22,348 bases of DNA from Xylophilus ampelinus (lineage in GTDB: Bacteria > Pseudomonadota > Gammaproteobacteria > Burkholderiales > Burkholderiaceae_C): the NCBI RefSeq assembly GCF_901875635.1, contig NZ_CABFMN010000141.1, positions 1 to 22,348 on the forward strand. The letters run 5' to 3'. Below are positions 15,109 to 22,348 of this stretch, in pieces (the first letter of the stretch is position 1; every line of letters starts with the position of its first letter). The notes under the pieces were generated by a model that searched no databases, was not told the DNA's origin, and saw only the letters and a program-made list of their open reading frames with translations. A program made the translations under genes and the position numbers.

Positions 15109-16014
15109 ATGACCGACCGCCACGACCACCTCGACACCCGCGCCATCGCGATCCTCATCGGCTGCTGCGCGTTCTGGGGGCTGCAGCAGATCCTCATCAA
15201 GACCACCGTGACCGAGGTGCCGCCCATGTGGCAGGCCAGCCTGCGCATGGCCGGCGCGGTGCTGCTGCTGTGGGCCTGGTGCCTATGGCGCGGCGTGCCG
15301 CTCTTCGGGCGCGACGGCACGCTGGGCGGCGGCTTGCTCGCGGGGCTGCTCTTCGCCGGCGAGTTCGTCTGCATCTACACGGGGCTGCAGCACACCAGCG
15401 CCTCGCGCCTGACGGTGTTCCTGTACACCTCGCCCTTCGTGGTGGCGCTGCTCGTGCCGCGCATCGTGCCTTCGGAGCGGCTGCGCGGCGTGCAGTGGGT
15501 GGGCCTGGCCATCGCCTTCGCGGCGGTGGTGGTGGCCTTCAGCGAGAGCCTGGGCCACGGCAGCCGTTCGCAGCTCTTCGGCGACGCACTGGCGTTGCTG
15601 GCCGGCTTGCTGTGGGGGCTGACCACGCTGGTGATCCGCAGCACGAAGCTGGCGACGGCCAGCGCCGAGAAAACCCTGTTCTATCAAATCGCCGTCACCG
15701 CCGCGATCACGCCGCTGCTGTCGCTGGCCAGGGGCGAGGCGTGGGGCCTGGCGTACTCGGGCTATGCGTGGTTGTCGATCGCGCTGCAGACCGTGATCGG
15801 CGCCTTCGTCAGCTACCTGGCCTGGATGTGGCTGCTGCGGCACTACCCCGCCACGCGCATCTCGTCCTTCACCTTCCTCACGCCATTGTTCGCGCTGGTC
15901 TTCGGCGTGCTGCTGCTGGGCGAGGCGCTGACCCTGCAACTGGTGCTGGCGCTCACGGGCGTGGCGCTGGGCATCGTGCTGGTGAACCGGCGGCGGCCGG
16001 CCGCGGTCGCCTGA
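15109..16014 (+). CDS. EamA/DMT superfamily transporter
   Basis: The 301-residue inner-membrane protein has about ten membrane helices in two EamA-type halves. The first opens AIAILIGCCAFWGLQQILIK and carries the family phrase YTGLQHTSASRLTVFLYTSPF; the second opens GDALALLAGLLWGLTTLVIRS and includes ISSFTFLTPLFALVFGVLLLGE, the usual helix-9 signature. Members export or import amino acids, nucleosides or other small metabolites. ATG 15109 is chosen because the family begins just before the first helix; ATG 15031 in the same frame would add a Pro/Arg-rich tail, and neither has a good ribosome site. A glutaminase gene follows on the same strand after a 100-base gap, so a link to amino-acid transport is possible but not shown. 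Confidence 0.87.
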   Translation: MTDRHDHLDTRAIAILIGCCAFWGLQQILIKTTVTEVPPMWQASLRMAGAVLLLWAWCLWRGVPLFGRDGTLGGGLLAGLLFAGEFVCIYTGLQHTSASRLTVFLYTSPFVVALLVPRIVPSERLRGVQWVGLAIAFAAVVVAFSESLGHGSRSQLFGDALALLAGLLWGLTTLVIRSTKLATASAEKTLFYQIAVTAAITPLLSLARGEAWGLAYSGYAWLSIALQTVIGAFVSYLAWMWLLRHYPATRISSFTFLTPLFALVFGVLLLGEALTLQLVLALTGVALGIVLVNRRRPAAVA

Positions 16015-16080
16015 TGCTACGAAATTCATAGCGTCTCGCGCCCACTGGACGGGCGGTGGAGCCCGATTTGGCTTGAAAGA
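16015..16080 (+). repeat. Dispersed intergenic repeat of Comamonadaceae type
   Basis: The element begins one base after the transporter stop. It has two nested inverted repeats: GCTA-N9-TAGC at 16016-16032, then GCCC-N7-GGGC around 16039-16053, and ends with a GGCTTGAAA tail. This order (GCTA..TAGC, GC-rich hairpin, pyrimidine/purine tail ending in TTGAAA) resembles, from memory, a short repeat found in many intergenic gaps of Acidovorax, Polaromonas, Comamonas and Variovorax. Its role is unknown; it may act as a transcript end or stabiliser between the transporter and glutaminase genes. Recognition was not checked against a database. Confidence 0.55.
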
Positions 16081-16114
16081 CAATGGCCCACCCCAGCCAC
16101 CGGACCTTCCAGCC

Positions 16115-17038
16115 ATGGACTTCCAGCCCCTGCTCGACGAGATCGCCCACCGCCTCGCCCGCGAGGCCGGCCGCGAGGGTGCGGTGGCCCGCTACATCCC
16201 CGCCCTGGCCCGCGTGAGCGGCTCGCACTTCGGCATCGCCTTGCGCACCTGCGACGGCGTGGAGGCCTCGGCCGGCGACGGCCGCGTGCCCTTTTCCATC
16301 CAGAGCATCTCCAAGCTCTTCACCCTCACGCTGGCCATGCGCCACATGAGCGAGGACGCGCTGTGGGCCCGCATCGGCCGCGAACCCTCCGGCAACCCCT
16401 TCAACTCGCTGGTGCAGCTGGAGAGCGAGCAGGGCAAGCCGCGCAACCCCTTCATCAATGCCGGCGCGATCGCGGTGGCCGACCGCATCGTGGGCCTGTA
16501 CGGCGCCGACGCGAAGAACGAGCTGCTCGCCTTCATGAGCCACCTGGCGGGCGAACCCGTCGGCTTCGACCAGGAAGTCGCGGCGTCCGAGGCGGCCACC
16601 GGCTACCGCAACTACGCGCTGGCCAACTTCATGAAGAGCTTCGGCAAGCTGGACCACGACGTCGACACGGTGCTGGACTTCTACTTCCACCAGTGCGCGC
16701 TGTCGATGAGCGGGCTGCAGCTGGCGCGCGCCGCCGGCTACCTGTGCCGCGACGGCGCGCATCCGTGCAACGCCGGTGAACAGGTCGTCACCGAACGGCA
16801 GGCCCGGCGCATCAACGCGCTGATGCTGACCTGCGGCACCTACGACGCCGCCGGCGACGTCGCCTTCCACATCGGCCTGCCGTGCAAGAGCGGCGTGGGC
16901 GGCGGCATCGTGGCGGTGGTGCCCGACCGGCTCACCCTGGCCGTGTGGTCGCCCGCGCTCGACGCGACGGGCAACTCGCTGCTGGGCATGCGGGCGCTGG
17001 AGCTGTTCGCGCAGCGCACGGGGCTGTCGATCTTCTGA
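16115..17038 (+). CDS. glsA: Class A glutaminase (L-glutamine amidohydrolase)
   Basis: This 307-residue cytoplasmic enzyme converts L-glutamine to glutamate and ammonia. It belongs to the serine-dependent, beta-lactamase-like glutaminase family, and its length matches the E. coli enzymes (about 308-310). The catalytic S-x-x-K is S64-I-S-K67 in SIQSISKLF. Other residues line up with the known substrate site of E. coli YbaS by a constant offset of one or two: N115 (INAGA), E159 (ASEAA), N166 (YRNYA), Y190 (DFYF), Y243 (GTYDAAG) and V261 (SGVGGG). All key residues are therefore present and the enzyme should be active. ATG 16115 gives the family start MDFQPLLDEI; an in-frame ATG at 16073 would add 14 residues. 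The stop is 3 bases from the convergent DUF2867-like stop. Confidence 0.95.
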   Translation: MDFQPLLDEIAHRLAREAGREGAVARYIPALARVSGSHFGIALRTCDGVEASAGDGRVPFSIQSISKLFTLTLAMRHMSEDALWARIGREPSGNPFNSLVQLESEQGKPRNPFINAGAIAVADRIVGLYGADAKNELLAFMSHLAGEPVGFDQEVAASEAATGYRNYALANFMKSFGKLDHDVDTVLDFYFHQCALSMSGLQLARAAGYLCRDGAHPCNAGEQVVTERQARRINALMLTCGTYDAAGDVAFHIGLPCKSGVGGGIVAVVPDRLTLAVWSPALDATGNSLLGMRALELFAQRTGLSIF

Positions 17039-17041
17039 GCC

Positions 17042-17527
17042 TCAAGGCCGCACGGCCCGCGCCAGCGCCGAGCGCACCACCGCCCGGTGGAAGGGCGCGA
17101 TGAGACGGATGTAGCTGCGCCCCAGCAGGTTGTGGCAATGCACCACCGTCACCGCCACCAGCTGGTCGGCCGAGCGGCGCAGCGACAGGCGGAAGTCCAG
17201 GTGCGCATCGTCCTCGCCCAGCACCACCTCGTCGGGGCTGCTCTCGTAGACGCGGAAGATGCCGATGCGCGCGCGGCCCTCGGGCCGGTCGGCGCGCAGC
17301 GCCTTCGCGGTCTTCAGGCCGAAAGGGGCGACGACCGCATCGCGCAGCCCCATGAGCCGCTCGACCCACGGCGCCTGCCGCGCCAGCGCGCGCTCGGCCA
17401 GTTCGCGCGCGTCGGCCGGGTCACCGGCAGGCAGCGCGATCGCAAAGGCATCGGCCAGGAAGGCACCGGGATAGCGCGCCGCCACCCGCACGTCGGCGGG
17501 CAGAGGGATGGCGTGGGCACGGGGCAT
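17042..17527 (-). CDS. DUF2867-like protein
   Basis: The 161-residue soluble product has the pattern of DUF2867: YPGAFLADAFAI, APWVERLMGLRDAVVAPFGLK, then GIFRVYESSPDEVVLGEDDAHLDFRLSL and a C-terminal VVHCHNLLGRSYIRLIAPFHR helix. The family is a predicted lipid-binding-like (SRPBCC-type) fold that sometimes occurs fused to NAD-dependent epimerases; no reaction is known. ATG 17527 is preceded by GGAGAG at suitable spacing. The gene is convergent with the glutaminase gene (3 bases between stops, no room for separate terminators) and divergent from the ABC transporter operon, with a 110-base shared upstream region. Confidence 0.78.
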   Translation of the reverse strand: MPRAHAIPLPADVRVAARYPGAFLADAFAIALPAGDPADARELAERALARQAPWVERLMGLRDAVVAPFGLKTAKALRADRPEGRARIGIFRVYESSPDEVVLGEDDAHLDFRLSLRRSADQLVAVTVVHCHNLLGRSYIRLIAPFHRAVVRSALARAVRP

Positions 17528-17637
17528 GGGGCTCTCCGGTCGGCAGGCGGTGCGTCGATTGTGCGCGCGGCCCGTGGCCGCCGTCGTGTAGCATCCGCCC
17601 CCTTTTTCCGGAGCCTTCCGCACCGGCCACGCCCGCC

Positions 17638-18495
17638 ATGCCCCAGATCGTCGTCGACCAGCTGCGCAAGACCTACCGCATCCACGAGCGCGACCCGGGG
17701 GTGGGCGGTGCGCTGCGCGCGCTGCTGCGTCCGCGCCACCGCACGGTCGAGGCGCTGGCGGGCGTGTCCTTCGCGCTGGAGCGCGGCGAGCTGCTGGGCT
17801 TCATCGGCCCCAACGGCGCCGGCAAGTCGACCACCGTCAAGCTGCTCGCGGGCATCCTGCGGCCGGACGGCGGGCGCGTGGAGGTCGACGGGCGCGACCC
17901 CTTTGCCGACCGCGAGCGCCACGTGGCCCGCATCGGCGTCGTCTTCGGCCAGCGCACGCAGCTGTGGTGGGACCTGCCGGTGGCCGACGGCTTCGCGCTG
18001 CTGCGCGACATCTACCGCGTCGACCCGGCGCGCTTCGCCCGCACGCGCGACGAACTGGTGGCGCTGCTGCACCTGGAACGCCTGCTCGACCAGCCGGTGC
18101 GCCAGCTCTCGCTGGGCCAGCGCATGCGCGCCGAGATCGCGGCGGCGCTGCTGCACGAGCCGGAGATCCTCTTCCTCGACGAGCCGACCATCGGCCTCGA
18201 TGCGCCGTCCAAGCTGGCGGTGCGCGACTTCGTGAAGCGCGCCAACCGCGAGCGCGGCACCACGGTGCTGCTGACCACGCACGACATGCACGACATCGAG
18301 GCCCTGGCGCGCCGCGTGATCGTGATCGGCCATGGCCGCGTGCTGGCCGACAGCCCGGTGGACGACCTGCGCGCGCAGGTGATGGCGGCGCGCCGGCTGG
18401 ACGAGGGCCTGCCCGCGGATGCGGAAGACGAAGGCATGACCATCGAGGCCGTGATCGCACGCTTCTACGCGATGCACGGGGCGGCCGAGGCATGA
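17638..18495 (+). CDS. ABC transporter ATP-binding protein (ABC-2 type exporter)
   Basis: The 285-residue product is the motor of a three-gene exporter. Visible motifs: Walker A G57-PNGAGKS-T65, a Q-loop in VVFGQRTQLWWDLP, signature LSLGQ at 157-161, Walker B ILFLDEP with D181/E182, the D-loop GLD, and H215 in TTHDMHD. The FGQRTQLWWDLP phrase and the two following permeases match the uncharacterised ABC-2 export systems (ATPase of the COG4586 type with ABC2_membrane_6-like permeases). The transported substance is unknown. ATG 17638 starts the family N-terminus MPQIVVDQL, but no close Shine-Dalgarno sequence is seen. The stop codon TGA overlaps the ATG of a 31-codon mini-ORF leading to the permease gene. 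Confidence 0.93.
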   Translation: MPQIVVDQLRKTYRIHERDPGVGGALRALLRPRHRTVEALAGVSFALERGELLGFIGPNGAGKSTTVKLLAGILRPDGGRVEVDGRDPFADRERHVARIGVVFGQRTQLWWDLPVADGFALLRDIYRVDPARFARTRDELVALLHLERLLDQPVRQLSLGQRMRAEIAAALLHEPEILFLDEPTIGLDAPSKLAVRDFVKRANRERGTTVLLTTHDMHDIEALARRVIVIGHGRVLADSPVDDLRAQVMAARRLDEGLPADAEDEGMTIEAVIARFYAMHGAAEA

Positions 18496-18587
18496 GCCCC
18501 CGCCCGGCCGTTCCCGGCGAGCGAAGCGCAGCCTTCGGCCGCCCGGGGGCGCGCACCGCAGTGCGACGCACGGAGGTGATCCGATGA
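18492..18587 (+). CDS. Possible 31-residue coupling mini-ORF between ABC genes
   Basis: An ATG at 18492 overlaps the ATPase stop as ATGA. The frame runs 31 codons (MSPRPAVPGERSAAFGRPGA, then an Arg/Thr-rich tail ending EVIR) and stops at TGA 18585-18587, which overlaps the permease ATG as ATGA. So one short frame exactly bridges the two genes. Ribosomes leaving the ATPase could reinitiate here and be delivered to the permease start. The peptide itself shows no domain and is basic and Pro/Ala/Gly-rich. In GC-rich DNA a 31-codon open frame is common by chance, so existence as a translated product is doubtful; the exact double overlap is what makes it notable. Confidence 0.3.
   Translation: MSPRPAVPGERSAAFGRPGARTAVRRTEVIR
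18496..18550 (+). repeat. GC-rich inverted repeat between ATPase and permease genes
   Basis: Left arm 18496-18510 and right arm 18536-18550 are 15 bases each, and 13 of 15 positions can pair, around a 25-base loop. There is no T-run after it and the operon continues 34 bases further, so it is not a normal terminator. It may protect or attenuate the transcript, or be a dispersed repeat unit. A near-ideal ribosome site, GGAGGTGAT at 18572-18580, lies downstream of it, 7 bases (from GGAGG) before the permease ATG. Confidence 0.5.
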
Positions 18588-19429
18588 GCCTGCAGCAACG
18601 GCTGCGCCCCTACCGCGCCGCCTTCGCCTCTCGCTTTTTGCAGATGCTGCAGTACCGCACCGCGGCCTGGGCCGGCTTTGCCACGCAGTGCTGGTGGGGC
18701 GGCATCAAGGTGATGGTGCTGGCGGCCTTCTACGGCGGCGTGGCGGGCGCGCAGGCCACCGGCGCGCCGATGACGCTGGCCCAGGCCGTCACCTACACCT
18801 GGCTCGCGCAGGGCCTGCTCGCGCTGCTGCCCTGGCTGAGCGACCCCGAGGTGGCGCAGGCCGTGCGCAGCGGCAGCGTGGCCTACGACCGGCTGCGGCC
18901 GGTGGACGCGTACGCGCTGTGGTACGCCCGCTCGGCCGGCTGGATCGCCGCGCGGGTGCTGCCGCGCGTGGCGCTGATGGCGGCCTTCGCGGCCGTGCTG
19001 CTGCCGCTCGCGGGCCTGGCGGACTGGGCCTGGCAGCCGCCGGCCGGCATCGCGGCGGGCGCGGCCTTCGCGGCATCGGCCGTGCTGGCCCTGCTGCTCT
19101 CGACCTCGATGGTCATGCTGCTGAACATCGCTGCCGCCGCCTCGCTCAACGAGCGCGGCATCAACGCGCTGGCGGCGCCGGTGGTGATCGTGTTCTCGGG
19201 GAACCTGTTGCCGCTGGCCCTGCTGCCCGACGCGTGGCAGGCGCTGCTGTTGCTGCAGCCGCTGGCGGGCGTGACCGACATCCCGGCGCGCATCTGGTTC
19301 GGCCAGCTGGCAGGCCCGCAGGCGCTCCAGGGCCTGGCGCTGCAGGTGCTCTGGACCGTGGCGCTGGTGGCCGCCGGCCGCGCCGCGATGGCGCGCACCC
19401 TGCGCCGGCTCGAGGTGCAGGGCGGATGA
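18584..19429 (+). CDS. ABC-2 type permease, first subunit
   Basis: The 281-residue inner-membrane protein has about six helices. It opens with a short cytoplasmic amphipathic part (MSLQQRLRPYRAAFASRFLQMLQYRTAAWAG), a pattern shared by ABC2_membrane_6-type permeases. An extended loop holds TYTWLAQGLLALLPWLSDPEVAQAVRSGSVAYDRLRPVD, the coupling region that in this family carries the GxI/VxxDLLRPxD-like motif. It should form a heterodimer with the second permease, driven by the ATPase. ATG 18584 has a near-perfect Shine-Dalgarno sequence (GGAGGTGAT) at ideal spacing. Its stop overlaps the next start as ATGA. Substrate unknown. Confidence 0.87.
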   Translation: MSLQQRLRPYRAAFASRFLQMLQYRTAAWAGFATQCWWGGIKVMVLAAFYGGVAGAQATGAPMTLAQAVTYTWLAQGLLALLPWLSDPEVAQAVRSGSVAYDRLRPVDAYALWYARSAGWIAARVLPRVALMAAFAAVLLPLAGLADWAWQPPAGIAAGAAFAASAVLALLLSTSMVMLLNIAAAASLNERGINALAAPVVIVFSGNLLPLALLPDAWQALLLLQPLAGVTDIPARIWFGQLAGPQALQGLALQVLWTVALVAAGRAAMARTLRRLEVQGG

Positions 19430-20247
19430 GGCACGACGGCGCGATGGGATCGCTGCGGCTCTTCGGCCGCCTGGTCGCGGCCTCGCTCGCCGGCCAGGCG
19501 CGCTACCCCGGCTCGGCGCTGATGCTCACGATCGGCCAGTTCCTCGCCACGGGCGTGGAGGCGATCGCGGCGTGGGCGCTGTTCCACCGCTTCGGCGAGG
19601 TGCAGGGCTGGCGCCTGGGCGAGGTGGCGGTCTTCTACGGCCTGGTGAACTGCATGTTCGCCATCGCCGACGCGCTGGGCCGCGGCTTCGACGTGCTGGG
19701 CACGGAGTACCTGCGCACCGGCGCCTTCGACCGCCTGCTGCTGCGCCCGCGGCCATTGGCGGTGCAGCTCATGGGCCACGACGTGCGCATCAGCCGGTTG
19801 GGGCGCCTGCTGCAGGGCCTGGGCGTCATGGCCTACGGCACGGTGCAGGCGGGCGTCGCGTGGACGCCCGGCGCCGTCGCCATCGCGTTCTTCGCACTGG
19901 CCGGCGGCGTGGCGCTGTTCCTCGGCATCCTGGTGCTGCAGGGCACGCTGTCCTTCTGGACGGTGGAGAGCCTGGAGGTGGCCAACATCCTCACCTACGG
20001 CGGCGTGCAGGCGGCGCAGTTCCCGCTGGCGCTGTACGCGCGCTGGTTCCGGCGCGTGCTGACCTTCGCGGTGCCCCTGGCCTGCGTCGCCTACTACCCG
20101 GTGCTCGCCGTGCTGGGCAAGCCCGATCCGCTCGGCGCGCCGGCGTGGCTGGGCGCGGTGTCGCCGCTGGCGGGCTTCGCCTTCCTGGCACTGGCCTTCG
20201 GGGCCTGGCGCCTGGGTCTCAGACGCTACGCATCGACCGGCAGCTGA
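19426..20247 (+). CDS. ABC-2 type permease, second subunit
   Basis: The 273-residue inner-membrane protein has about six helices and is the partner of the preceding permease. It shares that layout: a short N-terminal amphipathic stretch (SLRLFGRLVAASLAGQARYPGSALML), then the loop ADALGRGFDVLGTEYLRTGAFDRLLLRPRPL, which has the family G-xFDRLLLRP motif, and a C-terminal YYPVLAVLGKPDPL segment typical of the COG3694 group. The ATG at 19426 overlaps the previous stop (ATGA), indicating translational coupling; ATG 19444 is an alternative. With the ATPase the three genes make a complete exporter of unknown substrate. It converges on the efflux lipoprotein gene with 95 bases between. Confidence 0.88.
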   Translation: MRHDGAMGSLRLFGRLVAASLAGQARYPGSALMLTIGQFLATGVEAIAAWALFHRFGEVQGWRLGEVAVFYGLVNCMFAIADALGRGFDVLGTEYLRTGAFDRLLLRPRPLAVQLMGHDVRISRLGRLLQGLGVMAYGTVQAGVAWTPGAVAIAFFALAGGVALFLGILVLQGTLSFWTVESLEVANILTYGGVQAAQFPLALYARWFRRVLTFAVPLACVAYYPVLAVLGKPDPLGAPAWLGAVSPLAGFAFLALAFGAWRLGLRRYASTGS

Positions 20248-20250
20248 GAT

Positions 20251-20266
20251 CGTCACGGATGTGACG
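20251..20266. repeat. Short perfect palindrome in convergent gap
   Basis: CGTCAC-GGAT-GTGACG is a perfect 6-base inverted repeat with a 4-base loop, four bases after the permease stop. No T-run follows on the plus strand (AATTCGGG comes next), so it is at best a weak transcript end. It lies in the 95-base gap between the convergent exporter and efflux genes, which shows nothing else. Confidence 0.35.
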
Positions 20267-20342
20267 AATTCGGGCACAACCCCCGCCGCACGGGCGCTAC
20301 AGGCCGATTGCACTTTGACGGAATGGCTGTGTTTGCGCCCTC

Positions 20343-21743
20343 TCAGCCGCCCGCGCCCGGATCGCCGTCGCGCCGCCACCCGCCACCAAGTGCCCGGTAC
20401 AGCGCGATCGTGGCCTGCAACCGCTCGGCGTGCAGCTGCACCACGGCCTGCTGCGCGCCGTACAGGCTACGCTGCGCCAGCAACTCGTCCAGGTACGACA
20501 CGTAGCCTTCGCGGTAGCGCCGCGCGGCAAGCGCCAGCGCACGCTCCAGCGCGGCCTGCTGCGCCTCGGCCTCCACCAGTTGCCGGCCCTGGCGATCGAC
20601 GGCGGCGAGCTGGTTCTCGACCTCGGCGAAGGCGCCCAGCACCGTGCGCTCGTAGCCGGCCAGCGCCTGCGCGCGCCGCGCGTCCGCCGCATCGCGCAGC
20701 GCGCGCAGCCGGCCGCCGTTGAACAGCGGCGCCAGCACGCTGCCGCCCAGGCTCCAGACCGTGAAGGGGTCGTCGCGCAGCACGCTGGCGCCGACCCGGC
20801 CGACGGAGGCGCCGAGGCGCACGCTGGGCAGCAGCTGGGCGCGGGCGGCCTCGAACTGCGCGTCGGCAGCGGCGAGCTGCCACTCGGCCCCGGCGATGTC
20901 CGGGCGCCGCCGCAGCAGTTGCGAGGGCAGCCCCGCGACCGGCACCTCGGGCACCTGCAGCGCGAGCAGCGCCGCACCGCGCTCCACCGCGCCGGGCAGC
21001 CGACCCAGCAGCACGTTCAACTGCCGCTGCTGCTGCTCGATGGCCAGTTCCAGCCGCGGCACGGCGCCGGCGGCGGCGCGCCATTCGGCCTCGGCCTGGG
21101 CGCTTTCGAGGGCGCTCGCCCAGCCCTGCCGTTCGCGCCGCTGCGTCACCGCCAGCGACTGCGCGCGTGCCTCCAGCGTGCGCCGGGCGACGTCGAGCTG
21201 CGCATCGAGCGAACGCAGGCCGACGTACGCGCTCGCCACGGTGGCGGCCATGCTCAGCGCCATCGCGTCCTGCGCGGCCTGCGCCGCTTCGGCGCTGCGG
21301 CCCGCGGCCGCGTCGAGGGCGTCCAGCCGGCCCCAGAGGTCGAGCTCGTAGGCGGCCTGGAACTGGCCCTGCCAGCCGGTGGACCGGTAGGGCTCCAGCG
21401 TGACGTCGCTCACCGAGCGCGAACGGGTGGCCCCGCCGCCGAAGTCGAGCGTGGGCGCCTGCGCCGCGTGCTGCGCCCGCGCCATGGCACGGGCCTCCGC
21501 CACGCGCGCCGCGGCCTGGCGCAGGTCGGGGTTGCTGCGCAGCGCTTCGGCGACCAGCGCCGACAGCACCGGATCGCCGAAGGATTCCCACCAGGTGGCG
21601 GACAGGGCCGCGGCGCCGTCCTGCCCCAGCCAGCGCGGTGGCACCGGCACGGCGGGCGGCGCGAACGGGGGCGCGCCCGCGCAGCCGGCCACCAGCAGGG
21701 CGAGGCCCGCGGCCAGCACGCTCCGGCGGCGCGGCGGGCTCAT
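20343..21743 (-). CDS. Outer-membrane efflux lipoprotein (NodT/OprM family)
   Basis: The 466-residue product is the outer-membrane channel of a tripartite efflux pump. Its lipoprotein signal (RRRSVLAAGLALLVAGC) puts the lipidated cysteine at C21. The family opening PPRWLGQDG..WWESFGDPVL follows, then two long helical repeats of the outer-membrane efflux type: NPDLRQAAARVAEARA, YELDLWGRLDALDAA, RRPDIAGAEWQLAAADAQFEAARAQLLPSVRL, then SVLAPLFNGGRLRA and the closing REGYVSYLDELLAQRSLYGAQQAVVQLHAERL. Each motif is where NodT/OprM proteins have it, and the length is normal. Its ATG overlaps the stop of the membrane fusion gene as ATGA, so the two are translated together. The substrate is unknown. 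Confidence 0.94.
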   Translation of the reverse strand: MSPPRRRSVLAAGLALLVAGCAGAPPFAPPAVPVPPRWLGQDGAAALSATWWESFGDPVLSALVAEALRSNPDLRQAAARVAEARAMARAQHAAQAPTLDFGGGATRSRSVSDVTLEPYRSTGWQGQFQAAYELDLWGRLDALDAAAGRSAEAAQAAQDAMALSMAATVASAYVGLRSLDAQLDVARRTLEARAQSLAVTQRRERQGWASALESAQAEAEWRAAAGAVPRLELAIEQQQRQLNVLLGRLPGAVERGAALLALQVPEVPVAGLPSQLLRRRPDIAGAEWQLAAADAQFEAARAQLLPSVRLGASVGRVGASVLRDDPFTVWSLGGSVLAPLFNGGRLRALRDAADARRAQALAGYERTVLGAFAEVENQLAAVDRQGRQLVEAEAQQAALERALALAARRYREGYVSYLDELLAQRSLYGAQQAVVQLHAERLQATIALYRALGGGWRRDGDPGAGG

Positions 21744-22348
21744 GGGGCGCGGTCGCGCGTGTCGACCCGCGCGACCACGGACATGCCGGGCCGCAGCCGC
21801 TGCGCCAGCGGGTCCTGCGCATCGATGCGGATGCGCACCGGCAGGCGCTGCGGCACCTTGGTGAAGTTGCCGGTCGCGTTGTCGGGCCGGATCACGCTGA
21901 ACTCCGCCCCGGTGGCCGGCGACAGGCGCTCCACCTCGCCGGCCAGTTCGGCGTCGCCCAGTCCGTCCACGCGCAGGCGCGCCGGCTGCCCGGGGCGCAT
22001 GCGCGCGGTCTGGCCCTCCTTGAAGTTGGCCACCACCCAGACCTGGGCCGGCACCAGCGCCATCAACTGCGTGCCGGGCGTGACGTACTGGCCCAGCTTC
22101 ACGCCGACCTCGCCCACCCGGCCGTCGCGCGGCGCCCGGATGCGGGTGTTGTCCAGGTCGATCTCGGCCAGCTGCACGGCCGCGCGCGCGCCCTGGACGG
22201 CGGCATCCAGGCTGTCGCGGTTGACCACCACGGCGCGCAGGTCCTGCTGCGCGGCGCGCGTGCCGGCCTGCGCCTGCACCACGGCGGCGTCGGCCTGCCG
22301 GCGCGCGGCCTCGGCCTGGCGCCACAGGCCGTCGACCTGGTCGCGCTC
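21740..22348 (-). CDS. HlyD/EmrA-type membrane fusion protein, 5' truncated by window edge
   Basis: The frame is open to the end of the window, so only about the last 202 residues are seen. They hold the end of the coiled-coil hairpin (AAVQGARAAVQLAEIDLDNT), the lipoyl half RIRAPRDGRVGEVGVKLGQYVTPGTQLMALVP, then VWVVANFKEGQTARMRPGQPARLRVD and a beta-barrel/membrane-proximal part ending NFTKVPQRLPVRIRID. The NFKEGQ and NFTKVPQRLPVRI phrases are characteristic of the EmrA branch, which partners MFS drug exporters (EmrB type). No EmrB gene is in the window; it may lie upstream of this gene. The protein links the inner-membrane pump to the NodT-type channel encoded right after it. Confidence 0.9.
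   Translation of the reverse strand, partial: ERDQVDGLWRQAEAARRQADAAVVQAQAGTRAAQQDLRAVVVNRDSLDAAVQGARAAVQLAEIDLDNTRIRAPRDGRVGEVGVKLGQYVTPGTQLMALVPAQVWVVANFKEGQTARMRPGQPARLRVDGLGDAELAGEVERLSPATGAEFSVIRPDNATGNFTKVPQRLPVRIRIDAQDPLAQRLRPGMSVVARVDTRDRAP

Noticed and set aside
17528..17637. A promoter for the ABC operon around TAGCAT near 17588
   Set aside because: No -35 box at acceptable spacing was found (the nearest TTGTGC is about 24 bases away).

Overview
The window is high-GC DNA with tightly packed genes and many 4-7 bp stop/start overlaps. It reads as a chromosomal segment of a betaproteobacterium, most likely Burkholderiales, family Comamonadaceae (Variovorax/Acidovorax-like). Two things support this: the type IV pilus operon layout (pilE-fimT-pilV-pilW-pilX-pilY1), and an intergenic element at 16015-16080 that resembles from memory a short repeat frequent in Comamonadaceae genomes. 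No tRNA, rRNA, CRISPR array, insertion sequence or phage gene is visible.

Layout. (1) 2-1910, plus strand: the end of a TSUP-family exporter, then a metal-dependent amidohydrolase of the deaminase/chlorohydrolase type. (2) 1996-2331, plus: a small secreted protein of unknown function. (3) 13215-2353, minus: a seven-gene, tightly spaced operon of pilE, fimT, pilV, pilW, pilX, a giant pilY1 and a TonB-family gene. Its five pilin-like proteins would form the minor-pilin priming/tip complex, and PilY1 would be the tip adhesin. (4) 13480-14094, plus: an exported DUF4142-like protein. (5) 14872-14114, minus: a SAM methyltransferase. (6) 15109-17038, plus: an EamA/DMT transporter and a class A glutaminase. 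(7) 17527-17042, minus: a DUF2867-like protein. (8) 17638-20247, plus: a three-gene ABC-2 type exporter. (9) 22348-20343, minus: an HlyD/EmrA-type membrane fusion protein (cut by the window edge) and a NodT-type outer-membrane lipoprotein, forming the periplasmic and outer-membrane parts of a tripartite efflux pump.

The most unusual item is PilY1. It is about 2245 residues long. Between its N-terminal von Willebrand-like domain and its C-terminal beta-propeller lie a Thr/Gln/Arg-rich segment and 26 tandem cysteine-pair units of about 28 residues each. The same operon ends in a TonB protein that carries the S-x-x-x-H transmembrane motif, an uncommon partner for a pilus tip adhesin. A second curiosity is a 31-codon mini-ORF that exactly bridges the ABC ATPase and the first permease, sharing ATGA overlaps with both.

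The largest gene-free stretches are 13216-13479 and 14873-15108, both under 300 bases and both between divergent genes. Start choices, motif positions and repeat counts were read directly from the sequence. Family names rest on recognition of motifs and not on database searches.
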